DNA from: Thorsellia anophelis DSM 18579
GTDB taxonomy: Bacteria; Pseudomonadota; Gammaproteobacteria; Enterobacterales; Thorselliaceae
NCBI RefSeq assembly: GCF_900111395.1
Contig: NZ_FOHV01000008.1
Location: 62,001 to 126,000, forward strand
Length of the DNA: 64,000 nucleotides
Reading direction: 5' to 3'
Part shown: one piece after another, positions 18,964-28,539 of the stretch
Numbering within the stretch: the first letter of the stretch is position 1
How the letters are laid out: each line of letters starts with the position of its first letter
Program-made: the position numbers and the translations under genes
The notes under the pieces: generated by a model
What the model saw: only the letters and a program-made list of their open reading frames with translations
The model's database searches: none
What the model was told of the DNA's origin: nothing

Positions 18964-19644
18964 TTAATTTATTCCAAGTGCAGTTAAAGCTAGAGCTGCA
19001 GCACTCTGTTCAGCTTTTCGTCTACTTGTTCCTTTGCCAATTATTTTTTCGACTAAACCATCAATATCACATTCAATTGTAAACTCTTGATTATGAGCAT
19101 CGCCTTTGACTTGTATAACAGTATAAAGTGGTAAAGGGCGATGGTTAGCTTGTAAAAACTCTTGCAAGCGAGTTTTTGGATCTTTTTGTTTATCACCTGG
19201 ACTAATATTAGCTAGACGATTTTCATACCAAGCAAGTACAACAGACTTTACGGTCTCAATGCCATTATCAATATAAATTGCACCTATTATAGCTTCAATG
19301 GCATCTGCTAATATCGAATCTCTTTGAAACCCACCACTTTTAAGCTCCCCTGGCCCTAAAACTAATACATTTCCTAAATCAAACTCTCTGGCGATTTCTG
19401 ATAATGTATTTTCCTTAACAAGAGAAGCTCGCATTCTAGTTAAATCACCTTCATTACATTTTGGAAATCTAGCGTAAAGTGTATCAGCGATTATGAAACT
19501 AAGGATAGAATCACCCAAAAATTCTAAGCGTTCATTATGTTGACCATTAGCACTTCTATGCGTTAAGGCCATAGTTAATAAAACTGGATCTTTAAATTTA
19601 TAACTAAGTTTACGTTCTAATCTTTCAATTTTAAGTTTATTCAT
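18964..19644 (-). CDS. rnc: Ribonuclease III
   Basis: Double-strand-specific endoribonuclease that processes rRNA and regulates many mRNAs. The signature [11 protein letters not shown] and the second acidic site [13 protein letters not shown] are intact, and a dsRNA-binding domain fills the last 70 residues ([11 protein letters not shown]... [11 protein letters not shown]-like GTSRRKAEQ). The ATG at 19644 ([13 protein letters not shown]) matches E. coli in length; the earlier ATG at 19662 adds six residues. A terminator-like hairpin separates it from lepB, so it may have its own promoter. Confidence 0.96.
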   Translation of the reverse strand: MNKLKIERLERKLSYKFKDPVLLTMALTHRSANGQHNERLEFLGDSILSFIIADTLYARFPKCNEGDLTRMRASLVKENTLSEIAREFDLGNVLVLGPGELKSGGFQRDSILADAIEAIIGAIYIDNGIETVKSVVLAWYENRLANISPGDKQKDPKTRLQEFLQANHRPLPLYTVIQVKGDAHNQEFTIECDIDGLVEKIIGKGTSRRKAEQSAAALALTALGIN

Positions 19645-19685
19645 CATTACTAAGGTATACAACTATGGCGTATTATTACGCAATG

Positions 19686-19724
19686 TAAAAAAACAAAAAA
19701 ACCGACCTTTAAAAGATAGGCCGG
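19686..19724 (-). terminator. Rho-independent terminator between lepB and rnc
   Basis: On the minus-strand RNA the arms at 19724-19718 (CCGGCCT) and 19708-19702 (AGGTCGG) pair with one G-U wobble. They are followed by a U-rich run made by the A tract at 19700-19686. The wobble would be an A-C mismatch on the plus strand, so it works in the leftward direction. It lies just past the lepB stop and before rnc. Confidence 0.8.
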
Positions 19725-19748
19725 CTTAGTAAACTGTCAAAATAGTCT

Positions 19749-20696
19749 TTATTCAATCATGCCTATTCTGCTAAATCTAATTCCTGTTGGCCATTCATCT
19801 GGTAATCTTTCAAAGCTTATCCAAATAAATACAGCCTTACCAACTAGATTTTCTTTTGGAACAAATCCGAAAAAACGTCCATCACTGCTATGATCTCTAT
19901 TATCACCCATCACAAAGTAACTATCTTTAGGTACTGTAAATTCCCTAGAATAATCTTCTGCCCATGTTGATGAGACATAGGCTCTAAAATCATCCCTACG
20001 GCTAGGATCAAGTAGAATAGTATTAGTACGACCGTTAATAGTTTCAGTTCTTTCTAGCAATCTTACTCCCTTTATTCCAATTGGATTTGATTCACCCTCA
20101 GGAATTTCTAAAATAGCTTGGGAGTTATCTACAGAATAGAACTGACTTTCTTTTATTTCACTATATGAAATATCAATTAATTTGCACCCTACAGGTGCAA
20201 TTTCAGATGCGCCTTTCATACATGCAGGTAAAATTTTCAGTTCTTTGGTTTCATAATTATACATCACTCGCTCACCCGGTAAGCCAATTACTCGTTTAAT
20301 GAAATCCTTTTCAGGTTCAAGTGGTGCCTTAAATACTACGATATCACCTCTTTTTGGATCTGAGACATCAATCCAATTTGCGTTAGTCACTGGATTTTTA
20401 ATGCCATAACTAAATTTGTTTACCAATAAAAAGTCACCAACAAGTAATGTCCTCATCATAGAACCAGATGGAATTTGAAAAGGCTCAAATATAAATGACC
20501 TAAAAATTAACACAATCGCGATCACTGGAAATAGCCCACCTATTCCATCGAACCAAGTATGAAGTGCAGATGGCTGTTGGTTATTAATCATTGATTCTTG
20601 ATGCGCTTTTTTAAAGAAAATTTTGTAGGCAAGCCAAAATATTCCTGTGATCACTGCCCCTATAACTAAAAAAAGTGCAAATTTATTTATTACCAT
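19749..20696 (-). CDS. lepB: Signal peptidase I
   Basis: Inner-membrane serine protease that removes Sec and Tat signal peptides. The catalytic serine is in PSGSMMRTL and the lysine in KRVIGLPGERV; the box GDNRDHSSDGRFFG is intact. The N-terminus has two membrane segments as in E. coli LepB (324 residues; here 315). AAAGGATT stands seven bases before the ATG. Pairs with lepA upstream (48-base gap). Confidence 0.96.
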   Translation of the reverse strand: MVINKFALFLVIGAVITGIFWLAYKIFFKKAHQESMINNQQPSALHTWFDGIGGLFPVIAIVLIFRSFIFEPFQIPSGSMMRTLLVGDFLLVNKFSYGIKNPVTNANWIDVSDPKRGDIVVFKAPLEPEKDFIKRVIGLPGERVMYNYETKELKILPACMKGASEIAPVGCKLIDISYSEIKESQFYSVDNSQAILEIPEGESNPIGIKGVRLLERTETINGRTNTILLDPSRRDDFRAYVSSTWAEDYSREFTVPKDSYFVMGDNRDHSSDGRFFGFVPKENLVGKAVFIWISFERLPDEWPTGIRFSRIGMIE

Positions 20697-20744
20697 TACT
20701 TAATCCTTTTTTAAAATTAACACGCTATGTTTAAATTAGATATT

Positions 20745-22538
20745 CTAATCTTTACCAACGTGTAGTATGGCAAGGAATGCTTCTTGTGGTAGTTCTACGT
20801 TACCCACTTGTTTCATTCTTTTTTTACCGTCTTTTTGTTTCTGTAACAGTTTTTTCTTACGACTCACGTCACCACCATAACATTTCGCAATTACGTTTTT
20901 TCGTAATTGTTTGACTGTCGATCTGGCGATTATTTGATTGCCAATTGCAGCTTGTATAGCGATGTCAAATTGCTGCCTAGGTATGAAATCTTTCATCTTC
21001 TCAACTAAATCACGCCCTTTACTATGAGAATTATCTTTATGCGTAATCAAAGCAAGTGCGTCTACTTTCTCGCCATTTATCATAACATCCACTCTTACCA
21101 TGTTCGATGCTTGGAAATGTTTAAATCCGTAATCTAACGATGCGTATCCTCTAGACGTTGATTTTAATTTATCAAAAAAATCTAATACCACTTCAGCCAT
21201 AGGTATTTCGTAAGTCAATGAAACTTGATTGCCATGATAAACCATATTAGTTTGCACGCCTCTTTTTTCCACGCACAAAGTAATCACATTTCCAAGATAT
21301 TGTTGAGGCAACAGCATATGACATTCAGCAATAGGTTCTCTCAACTCTTGTATACTTGTTGTAGGGGGTAATTTTGCAGGACTATCAACATAAACGATTT
21401 CATTTGAAGTTGTGACTACTTCATATACTACAGTAGGAGCGGTAGTAATAAGATCTAAGTCATATTCTCGCTCTAAACGTTCTTGAATAATTTCCATGTG
21501 CAATAGACCTAGAAAACCTATCCTAAATCCAAAACCTAAAGCAGTTGAACTTTCTGGCTCATAAAATAATGAGGCATCATTTAAACTTAACTTACCCAAA
21601 GCATCTCGAAATGCTTCATAATCATCACTACTTACAGGAAATAAACCTGCATAAACTTGGGGTTTAACTCTCTTGAATCCTGGTAAATGTTCTTTTGCTG
21701 GATTTTTTGCAAGTGTCAATGTATCACCTACTGGTGCGCCTTTGATATCTTTAATTCCACAAACAAGCCAGCCTACCTCACCACACTTTAATTCATCTTT
21801 ATCAACTCTTTTTGGGGTAAATATCCCAAGCCTATCAGCGTTGTAATCATTACCAGTGGACATCACCCTGACCTTGTCGCCTTTTTTCAAAGTGCCATTT
21901 TTGATACGGATAAGAGAAACCACGCCTAGATAATTATCAAACCATGAGTCAATAATCAGCGCCTGTAATGGTGCCAAAGGGTCTCCTTCAGGTGGAGGGA
22001 TTTCTTTGACTAGGCGCTCAATAACATCACTTACACCAAGACCAGTTTTTGCTGAACATCTAACCGCATCTTCTGCAACAATACCAACTATATCCTCTAT
22101 TTCAGTTGCAACTCTTTCAGGATCAGCAGCTGGAAGGTCTATTTTATTTAACACTGGAACTACTTCAAGGTTCATGTCTAAAGCTGTATAACAATTCGCT
22201 AGTGTTTGAGCTTCAACGCCTTGGCCTGCGTCAACAACTAGAAGAGCACCTTCACAGGCTGCTAATGAACGCGAAACTTCATAAGAAAAGTCAACATGCC
22301 CTGGAGTATCAATAAAGTTTAACTGATAAGTGTTGCCATCCTCAGATTTAAAATCTAGTGTAACACTTTGTGCTTTAATCGTAATGCCACGCTCTCTTTC
22401 TATATCCATAGAATCTAGTACTTGAGCTTCCATTTCTCTATCTGATAAACCGCCACATATCTGAATGATACGGTCTGAAAGAGTTGATTTACCATGGTCT
22501 ATGTGGGCTATTATAGAAAAATTTCTTATATATTTCAT
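20745..22538 (-). CDS. lepA: Elongation factor 4 (LepA)
   Basis: Ribosome-bound translational GTPase that back-translocates stalled ribosomes. G1 AHIDHGKST (residues 11-19), G3 DTPGH and G4 NKIDLP are present. The LepA-specific C-terminal domain ([18 protein letters not shown]) is complete. Length 597 against 599 in E. coli. It heads the lepA-lepB unit. Confidence 0.97.
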   Translation of the reverse strand: MKYIRNFSIIAHIDHGKSTLSDRIIQICGGLSDREMEAQVLDSMDIERERGITIKAQSVTLDFKSEDGNTYQLNFIDTPGHVDFSYEVSRSLAACEGALLVVDAGQGVEAQTLANCYTALDMNLEVVPVLNKIDLPAADPERVATEIEDIVGIVAEDAVRCSAKTGLGVSDVIERLVKEIPPPEGDPLAPLQALIIDSWFDNYLGVVSLIRIKNGTLKKGDKVRVMSTGNDYNADRLGIFTPKRVDKDELKCGEVGWLVCGIKDIKGAPVGDTLTLAKNPAKEHLPGFKRVKPQVYAGLFPVSSDDYEAFRDALGKLSLNDASLFYEPESSTALGFGFRIGFLGLLHMEIIQERLEREYDLDLITTAPTVVYEVVTTSNEIVYVDSPAKLPPTTSIQELREPIAECHMLLPQQYLGNVITLCVEKRGVQTNMVYHGNQVSLTYEIPMAEVVLDFFDKLKSTSRGYASLDYGFKHFQASNMVRVDVMINGEKVDALALITHKDNSHSKGRDLVEKMKDFIPRQQFDIAIQAAIGNQIIARSTVKQLRKNVIAKCYGGDVSRKKKLLQKQKDGKKRMKQVGNVELPQEAFLAILHVGKD

Positions 22539-22984
22539 GCTTATGTTAGTCTTCTTAGTTTAAATTATTATTCATTAGTCTATAAAAACAATCTATCTGC
22601 TTTTAAGTCATACTTGGCTCATCGCCTCAAAGTTTAACTCTACAGGTTTAAGGTTCATCCTAGCAAATTTTGATAAAAACTAATGTATAGGTGTTAAAAT
22701 TGTGATTAAGATCTAGGATAGCATTAAAGCATTCATACTCATACTGCTAGCATTTATTCTAGATATTACTACAACTGCATGCTACTAAATATCACATACA
22801 TATTGTTACTTTCAGAATAATAGCACAAATCCATCTACTTAAAAAAATGTCTTTTGCTAGCAAATATTTTATCATACTTCCTCTAAAAGATTTCATAGAA
22901 TTAGCCAATATGTGAATTTAAATAAATGGGTCAGGATAAAATATCTATGTTTTATTCTGTGATAACGATAAATGTCAAGCAGAC
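22539..22984. other. Non-coding AT-rich stretch upstream of lepA
   Basis: No open frame of interest and no recognisable element is seen on either strand. The part next to lepA must hold its promoter, but I could not single out convincing boxes. Confidence 0.5.
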
Positions 22985-23156
22985 TTCCATATTCTTCCAG
23001 TATTTTATTTAAGTGTTCGCCTATTTTAATAAAAGCCTCGGTGATATAATCTACTACTGATGGTATGATTTTAGTCCCAATTTCGATTGGTCTCTTAATT
23101 AGAGGTGAGTTATGCCGCCTCCCTCAAACTTATGCGACAAAAAAGCCGAGCATCAC
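22985..23156 (-). mobile_element. Truncated IS982 fragment (5' end only)
   Basis: Read leftward this is the start of the same element as at 38.25-39.24 kb. It holds the terminal repeat (aaagccgagcatcac at 23142-23156, against aaagtcgagcatcgc in the fuller copy) and about 27 transposase codons (PSVVDYITEAFIKIGEHLN), with the start codon changed to ATA. Similarity stops near 22990. It cannot transpose. Confidence 0.7.
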
Positions 23157-23238
23157 GTTACTTAGTGTAGGGGATCGAATTATATCATCATCCCCATTTG
23201 CCTTAGATTAAGATCACTCAAAAGCTTAAGGATGAATC

Positions 23239-24048
23239 ATGCAACAATTATTACTGAACCAAACCATTCAAACAAATGGAACATTACCTCAATCATTATT
23301 ACAGCTCATTTTAACTAATAAAACGCACTATGGATCCCCTGCAATTTGGGCCGATACTTGGCGAGAGCGTTTGTTTAAAAACCCACCTGCATTAATTAAT
23401 GCTTGGGATTTTGAATGGTCTAGTGATGAAGAGATTGCGGAGAATTTGATATGGCTAAACCCCACTACACAAGCAGGATTAATTTTCTTACCTTTTGGGC
23501 AAACAGGTGCTGGCGATGCGTATTGTCTTATGCCATTGGATAACAATCCAAATACTCCACTTCACACATGGGGGGTTGCATTAATTTATCATGATGATGA
23601 ATACAGTAAATTCATATCTAGTTCATTCAGTGATTTTTTGTACCAAAATTTAATGCACTGCCTAGCCGATACATCTTCTTATATTGACAGTGAAATCAGT
23701 CCTGAAGAAGCTAAACTAGCGGTTTTAACTGATATTGAATCTATATTAGAATCAGTACTTACAGAGTTCTCTCCAGAGCAACTAGCCATACTGCAAAGTA
23801 TAATTAAAGAATTATCTGCATTACGCAATTCAGTTAAAACACAGCCCAAAAGAAGAGTTTATAAAAAGAAAGATACATATGAGATTATTTCAGATGATAA
23901 ATCCATTCCACCCGAAACATATAGTAGTCTCAATGAACTTAAAAAACAGTATTGTTATATCTCAGATGTTGAATTTAATGCAGCTTTAGCTTTAGCTCCC
24001 TCACCAAATTTAGATGAATTTAAAATAACATATCGTTGGGAGATTTGA
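23239..24048 (+). CDS. SMI1/KNR4 (SUKH)-like immunity-type protein
   Basis: The 269-residue protein has the SUKH core. Its best block is about residues 75-135: GLIFLPFGQTGAGDAYCLMP, then a spacing that ends in FSDFLYQNLMH, as in SMI1/KNR4 proteins where SFxxFL follows the lpfa-dggGn motif. Proteins of this superfamily often neutralise toxins of polymorphic or contact-dependent systems. No toxin gene is adjacent. Both sides carry IS relics, so it is an orphan in an accessory spot. AAGGA precedes the ATG by six bases. The tail (about 195-269) is Lys-rich and unassigned. Confidence 0.65.
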   Translation: MQQLLLNQTIQTNGTLPQSLLQLILTNKTHYGSPAIWADTWRERLFKNPPALINAWDFEWSSDEEIAENLIWLNPTTQAGLIFLPFGQTGAGDAYCLMPLDNNPNTPLHTWGVALIYHDDEYSKFISSSFSDFLYQNLMHCLADTSSYIDSEISPEEAKLAVLTDIESILESVLTEFSPEQLAILQSIIKELSALRNSVKTQPKRRVYKKKDTYEIISDDKSIPPETYSSLNELKKQYCYISDVEFNAALALAPSPNLDEFKITYRWEI

Positions 24049-24069
24049 CATATACATCTAGTTAAAATG

Positions 24070-24390
24070 GGATCCCTGTTGAGTCATTTTATCGCTGTAA
24101 AACAGGTTCTTCAGTGAGTTCCTGCGTCATCGCAATCACCTGACCACCACGCCAAGCTTGTTTATATTCAAGCTGGCGAAACAGTTCGCAGAAAACTTGA
24201 TCTAATATCGACCGATTTAAACCCAATTTAGCCTAAAAATGGCGAGTAAGCTGCTTCACCACCGTGCCCACCTCAAATTTTGACAAGGATATACAGTTGT
24301 TTTCCTAGTCAAGCTTCACACCTTACGGGTGACGAAATACATTATTAAACTGGTGATTACAGAGCAAATGGGTATGTTTTATACAATTTT
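24070..24390 (-). pseudogene. IS200/IS605 tnpB relic, internally deleted
   Basis: On the minus strand, two parts of TnpB can be read. First, FRHP-GVKLD-ENNCISLSKFEV appears with stops. Then, after lost sequence, comes a block typical of the catalytic end: GLNRSILDQVFCELFRQLEY plus KQAWRGGQVIA. The zinc-ribbon that should follow is missing. It is clearly related to the relic at 170-729 but is not the same copy. Non-functional. Confidence 0.6.
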
Positions 24391-24399
24391 AATACCATG

Positions 24400-24980
24400 T
24401 TGGGATTAATGCGATAATGAGTTGATATTTATTAGGCAATCTATCATGTATGAATCATCAACCCCATATTTAACATCAATAAGCGAAGCATTTAGTCACT
24501 TAAAATACCCTATAAGCTATTGAATTAAAAATCTTTTAATTAATATTATTACAATGGCTCTATGTGACCTAATCTCTATTTTCCTTGTATCCATACTTGA
24601 CGTTCACCTTAGAAATCATTTCTTTATCTGGCCCTATCGTATTTGTACTGTGACGATGGATGCTAGTTATTTCGATGTTAACTGATTGTGCAACCAGATT
24701 AAGCGTTTTAAGCGCTATCATAGCGATGGTTTCATAGAGATCATTAAGTCTTACTTGATGAAGCCTATCATACACGTGCGCAATAGTATCCCGAGTCCAG
24801 AATTCAGTCTTGAGGGTATCATCTTAAAACTGCTCGCTAATGGGTAATTGGTTCAACTATTTAGCCAATTTCTTTTCCCAAATCGAAGCCATTTAATATT
24901 AAAGCGAAGCACATTTGACCATCAGTGGCTTAGTGGTGACGTTCATACACAGGGGGCATAGCGTCTATCGTTGCCATAAA
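24400..24980 (-). pseudogene. IS1634-type transposase relic
   Basis: The minus strand has an open stretch at 24569-24775 (YDRLHQVRLNDLYETIAMIA, then VNIEITSIHRHST and VKYGYKENRD). Its order resembles IS1634-family DDE transposases just before and after their first catalytic aspartate (LDTTS-type motif, then ITYGYS). Upstream, in broken frames, matching pieces appear, such as DDTLKTEFW. Many stops occur and the C-terminal half is absent. Family assignment is by eye. Confidence 0.45.
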
Positions 24981-25185
24981 TTGGATGCGATGTAAAAAAA
25001 AGTGGCTACTAACAGCGCTAGGTTTGATATTACATAGGTGGGGCTAGGTAACGTATTGATTGTAAAAAACGGTTACATATCAATAATATTTGATTACCAA
25101 AAGAGATAAGTTGATTTAACATTTAACAAAATGAGCCCTGCTTAGCCCAGTTTAGGCAAGATTAGATAGGATTAATTGTTGAAAG
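24981..25185. other. Non-coding gap
   Basis: I see no gene or clear element here; it may still be decayed transposon sequence belonging to the block on its left. Confidence 0.3.
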
Positions 25186-25905
25186 TTAAGACCAATCAAA
25201 AGTTAATAGTATGATTTTATTAACTGGTTCATAGAAAAGTAAAATTTCATCTGCTCCCGAATCTCTAAAATAATAACCTGATACGCTTGCGATAAAATAA
25301 AATCGATTACCATCTTCAGCCAGCGGGTAAATCATTTCATCTGAATGTGAGTAGGGTTCTTGATTTAAAGGCAAATGAATATCATTAGTCCAATTTCCTA
25401 TATTAGCTTCACCACCAAATTTGTTAAATAGCGGCTCACCGCCTTCAACAAATAAAGGAGTAGAAAAGTTATATAACGTCTCTCCAGCTCGAAACAAAGC
25501 TTTTTTCTTTTCATATGATGCTTGCTCACGTGCGTAGTTCTCGTTATTTTCTTTAGAATTTGGCACATGCTCTTTTTCAAAATAAGCGAAATCTCCCATC
25601 AATTCAAATCGCCAATTATCATCAGCTTTTAGACAAATCGTGTTGATCCCAAGATAATAATTATGCGTACTGTGATCGCCCCCATCCCCAAGGAATCCTT
25701 CAATGGTTGGTTCAATTGGCGATAATAGTGGAACAGAACCCTGCCATTTTGGATTTATCAAGCTCAGTTCAATTAATAGAAGTGGATTCAAAAATTCGGC
25801 ATGTTTTTCAACATCTCTAGAAAAGACTTTTTCAGCATCAGGAAATAATTCAATACCTAATGTATGGATGCCAACATTAGAAATAGGATTAAGTAAATTT
25901 TTCAT
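25186..25905 (-). CDS. Protein of unknown function in an accessory spot, possibly immunity-type
   Basis: The 239-residue protein is soluble and acidic, with no signal peptide or membrane segment. Notable stretches are LGDGGDHSTHNYYLG, a charged helix around residues 112-138 (many E, K and N), and KFGGEANIGNW. The GGEAxxGNW segment loosely recalls YwqG-type proteins, but I do not claim that family. It lies alone between IS relics, 1.1 kb from the SUKH gene and on the opposite strand, which suggests cargo from a former mobile or toxin-immunity locus. Confidence 0.5.
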   Translation of the reverse strand: MKNLLNPISNVGIHTLGIELFPDAEKVFSRDVEKHAEFLNPLLLIELSLINPKWQGSVPLLSPIEPTIEGFLGDGGDHSTHNYYLGINTICLKADDNWRFELMGDFAYFEKEHVPNSKENNENYAREQASYEKKKALFRAGETLYNFSTPLFVEGGEPLFNKFGGEANIGNWTNDIHLPLNQEPYSHSDEMIYPLAEDGNRFYFIASVSGYYFRDSGADEILLFYEPVNKIILLTFDWS

Positions 25906-26269
25906 ATCAGTGTTCTAGTGAGGATCCTCTTCATCGTTCTTGACAGGTATTACATCTCAAAAGTCACTTTAATCATCGATTTAAATGTATTTTTCAGTAA
26001 CTTTATTGACTAAAAAACAAAGATTATAGTGTAATTCTATCAGAAATTTTCTCAATGAGGAAATAATAAGAAAAATTAAGAACATGGAAGCTATGCCTTT
26101 AGATAAGTTCATCTAGTTGTCAAAGTTCGTAATGATAATAATGAATATTTGACTATGAAAGAGGGTATAGGGTACATATTTGATACATATCTAAATGAAA
26201 AAACGCTTAAAGCGAGCATTAAAAATAAGAGAATATTTGCTTGTACTTGAGACGAATATTTATTAAAAG
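25906..26269. other. Non-coding AT-rich stretch
   Basis: No supported gene. Short open pieces exist, but none has a ribosome site or protein-like composition. Confidence 0.4.
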
Positions 26270-26580
26270 CATTTAAATGCAAACATTTTTACTGATTAAA
26301 ACCCACCCGTTTGCCCTGAGGTGATAACTTTAGCACTGTACGCAGCGATTTTGACGTTTGAACTAATCGAAATGGACGTAGAGTACACTCACGTTCATTT
26401 GCAGGTAAGCTTCCTAACAAAATTGGAAATAGCCTGTTTGGCAGGGAGTTAAAAGCGACGGCTGTCAAGCTACTTTGCCAGCAGTTTCGGTTGTACGTCA
26501 ATATTTCTATTTGGGCAACATATAGAGCAACAACATATCTAGTTAGCTAAAAAATTGCACCTTATTTCTCTGCCCTAAAG
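26270..26580 (+). pseudogene. tnpA: IS200/IS605 tnpA relic with IS-end-like sequence
   Basis: The plus strand reads FELIEMDVEYTHVHLQVSF in one frame from about 26359. This matches the TnpA region around the HUH histidines (normally D-x-V-H-L-L-V; here HVHLQV). After a stop and a frame change it continues as LKATAVKLLCQQFRLYV. The sequence gtacgtcaatat follows at about 26489. A palindrome-like gccctaaaggcaagaattttagggc follows at 26571, similar to ends of this IS family. The reverse-strand ORF over it is a shadow. Confidence 0.55.
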
Positions 26581-26933
26581 GCAAGAATTTTAGGGCACAC
26601 TGTATAAGCACACATACCTAATGGCTATCATTTATATAGAATACTGGCTTGCAAGAAGCCATACTACAGTTAGTGCATGACAGTAAAAGTAATTGCTTTG
26701 CGATCGGATAGAGCTCCATGATATACTTGAATTCCAAACTTGGTAAAAACTTATTTTACAATTCTTTCGCCATTATCTTAATAATGACATGTATAATCAG
26801 TAATTATTGCACAAGCATTGCCAAGTTGACAGATAGCACTTTATTTTTAAAAATTCACCTATAGCAACATAGAATCGTTTTGAATGAATTACAATAAAAC
26901 GATTAATGCCAATTCTTATTTTGGGACAATTCA
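26581..26933. other. Non-coding stretch upstream of the riboflavin-synthase homologue
   Basis: No gene is seen. It is AT-rich and should hold the promoter of the following gene. No riboswitch (FMN element) pattern was recognised. Confidence 0.4.
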
Positions 26934-27611
26934 ATGTTCAATGGCCGAAATCAATTTTTAGCAAAAGTGAATGATGTAAATGAGAATCATCAATCTTATC
27001 AATTATCAATTGAGATTGAAGAGGATAAACTAGTTTTGCTAACTTTAGGTTCTCAAGTCACCGTTGACGGTTGTGCATTGACTATTTGTGCAATTGATGC
27101 TCAATCAATTACAGTTGAGCTAACTAAAGATAATTTAAGAACGACAACTCTAGGCTCTCTCCAAAAAGGAAATACTGTCTGTATTGATATGCCTCTCAAA
27201 TTAGGGGATGACATAACAGTTTTCATGCTTTCAGGCCAAATATCTACGCAAGCTGAAATATGCCGAATTTTCACTTCGGAACATAATCATCAAATCTGGT
27301 TAAAATTAGATAGAATTGACCTATCAAAATATTTATTTGAAAAATCTCTTATTGGTCTTAATGGGCATGTGCTAAGTATATCTGAAGTGCTCAACGATAA
27401 ATTTTGTGTTCATTTATCAATGTCACAAAAACTCTCAACTTCACTTGGACAAAAAAGATTAGGACACAAAATTAATGTTGAATTCAATTCAGTAACAACC
27501 GTGACTGTTGATACAATTTTACGTCAGCTGAATTCAATGTCAGATTTAATAAAACAAAATATAACGCAAATAGCCCAAGATTATATGAGTAGAGATAAAA
27601 AAGCTGAATAA
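26934..27611 (+). CDS. Divergent riboflavin synthase (lumazine-binding) homologue
   Basis: The 225-residue protein aligns along its length with E. coli-type riboflavin synthase alpha chain, which dismutates two 6,7-dimethyl-8-ribityllumazine molecules. Shared blocks include VDGCALTI, NLRTTTLGSLQKG, EHNHQIWLKL, KFCVHLS and LGQKRLGHKINVEF. Key stretches have changed: the start MFTGI-type motif is MFNGR; the GGHxxSGH motif reads TVFMLSGQ, losing both histidines; the second barrel's DGxSLTV is NGHVLSI; and PETLxxTTLG is degraded. The fold is probably kept and catalysis is doubtful. It may be a ligand-binding paralogue or a decaying enzyme. Confidence 0.72.
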   Translation: MFNGRNQFLAKVNDVNENHQSYQLSIEIEEDKLVLLTLGSQVTVDGCALTICAIDAQSITVELTKDNLRTTTLGSLQKGNTVCIDMPLKLGDDITVFMLSGQISTQAEICRIFTSEHNHQIWLKLDRIDLSKYLFEKSLIGLNGHVLSISEVLNDKFCVHLSMSQKLSTSLGQKRLGHKINVEFNSVTTVTVDTILRQLNSMSDLIKQNITQIAQDYMSRDKKAE

Positions 27612-27693
27612 ATTAAATTAAATGCTCGCACATCGCCCTTTTATTCAGTTAAACTTTATATAAACAATTCTAAGTATTCAATCGGAGTAATGG

Positions 27694-28527
27694 ATGAACA
27701 ATTCTTATAAATATTCAAAAAAAGCAATCTACTGCATAATACCATTATCAGTATCATTTATACTTCAGGGTTGCAATCTTAATCAAAATATACCTGCACC
27801 CGTAGAGAAAATTGAATCTAATAAAAAAGCAGCTTCTGAAATGACTCAAGTGAAAAGTCAATCTTATCCTTTGCCACCTACGCCTACTATCGAGAATAAT
27901 ATTTCAGTTACAATAGAAAACGTGCCGAGTAATCCTCAAATTAACGCACCAAATGCTCATGTTTCAGATGAGGGTCAATTAATATTAGATCAAATCATCT
28001 CAGATCCAAACGCTGTTTTAAATAGTGCTTCGACTACTACTCCTATAGCAGCAAATAGCCCAGTAAATATTTCAACCCAAAAGCAAACCATTAATTATAT
28101 CGCACCAGAGGGTTCGCCTAACTGGCAGGCAATGAGTGAACAAGCATTCAGTTCATTAAACTCATCAGATCAACTTAGTAAGCTAACAAGTGCTATTTAT
28201 ATCAATTCAATCAGCAATCAAACTAATGGTTCAATACCGATTTTTGCATTAGACCAAATTATTCAACAAAGTGCATTTGCCAAAGCAAAAGTTCAAATTG
28301 CAGATAACCAAAGCATTAATCTAGCGAAACAACAACTAGGCGTATCTCCAAATGACACACTAATTAATAGAAGTAAGGCAATTGCAATTGCTAAAGCTTT
28401 AAATTTAAACTTTGTTATTTATCCGAGTTTATCTGGCGATGCTAGTGATCCAATTTTATCCTTGCAACTTATTGATGCATCAAGCTCAGAAATTCTTGCA
28501 GAAGGTGAATCAAAGGCAATTTTTTAA
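27694..28527 (+). CDS. lpoB: Penicillin-binding protein activator LpoB
   Basis: Outer-membrane lipoprotein that reaches through the murein to activate PBP1B. Signal with a late lipobox (SFILQGC, Cys near residue 27), then a long Pro/Asn/Ser-rich disordered linker (to about residue 145), then the globular LpoB domain (INSISNQTNGSIPIFALDQI ... SLQLIDASSSEIL). At 277 residues it is longer than E. coli LpoB (213), mostly in the linker. The thiamine kinase gene follows, as in E. coli (lpoB-thiK). Confidence 0.85.
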   Translation: MNNSYKYSKKAIYCIIPLSVSFILQGCNLNQNIPAPVEKIESNKKAASEMTQVKSQSYPLPPTPTIENNISVTIENVPSNPQINAPNAHVSDEGQLILDQIISDPNAVLNSASTTTPIAANSPVNISTQKQTINYIAPEGSPNWQAMSEQAFSSLNSSDQLSKLTSAIYINSISNQTNGSIPIFALDQIIQQSAFAKAKVQIADNQSINLAKQQLGVSPNDTLINRSKAIAIAKALNLNFVIYPSLSGDASDPILSLQLIDASSSEILAEGESKAIF

Positions 28528-28539
28528 TTTTTAAATCTA

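Noticed and set aside
26289-26501. 70-codon minus-strand ORF (basic, Leu/Arg-rich)
   Set aside because: It is antisense to a tnpA relic whose sense frames show TnpA blocks; such antisense ORFs are common mis-annotations.
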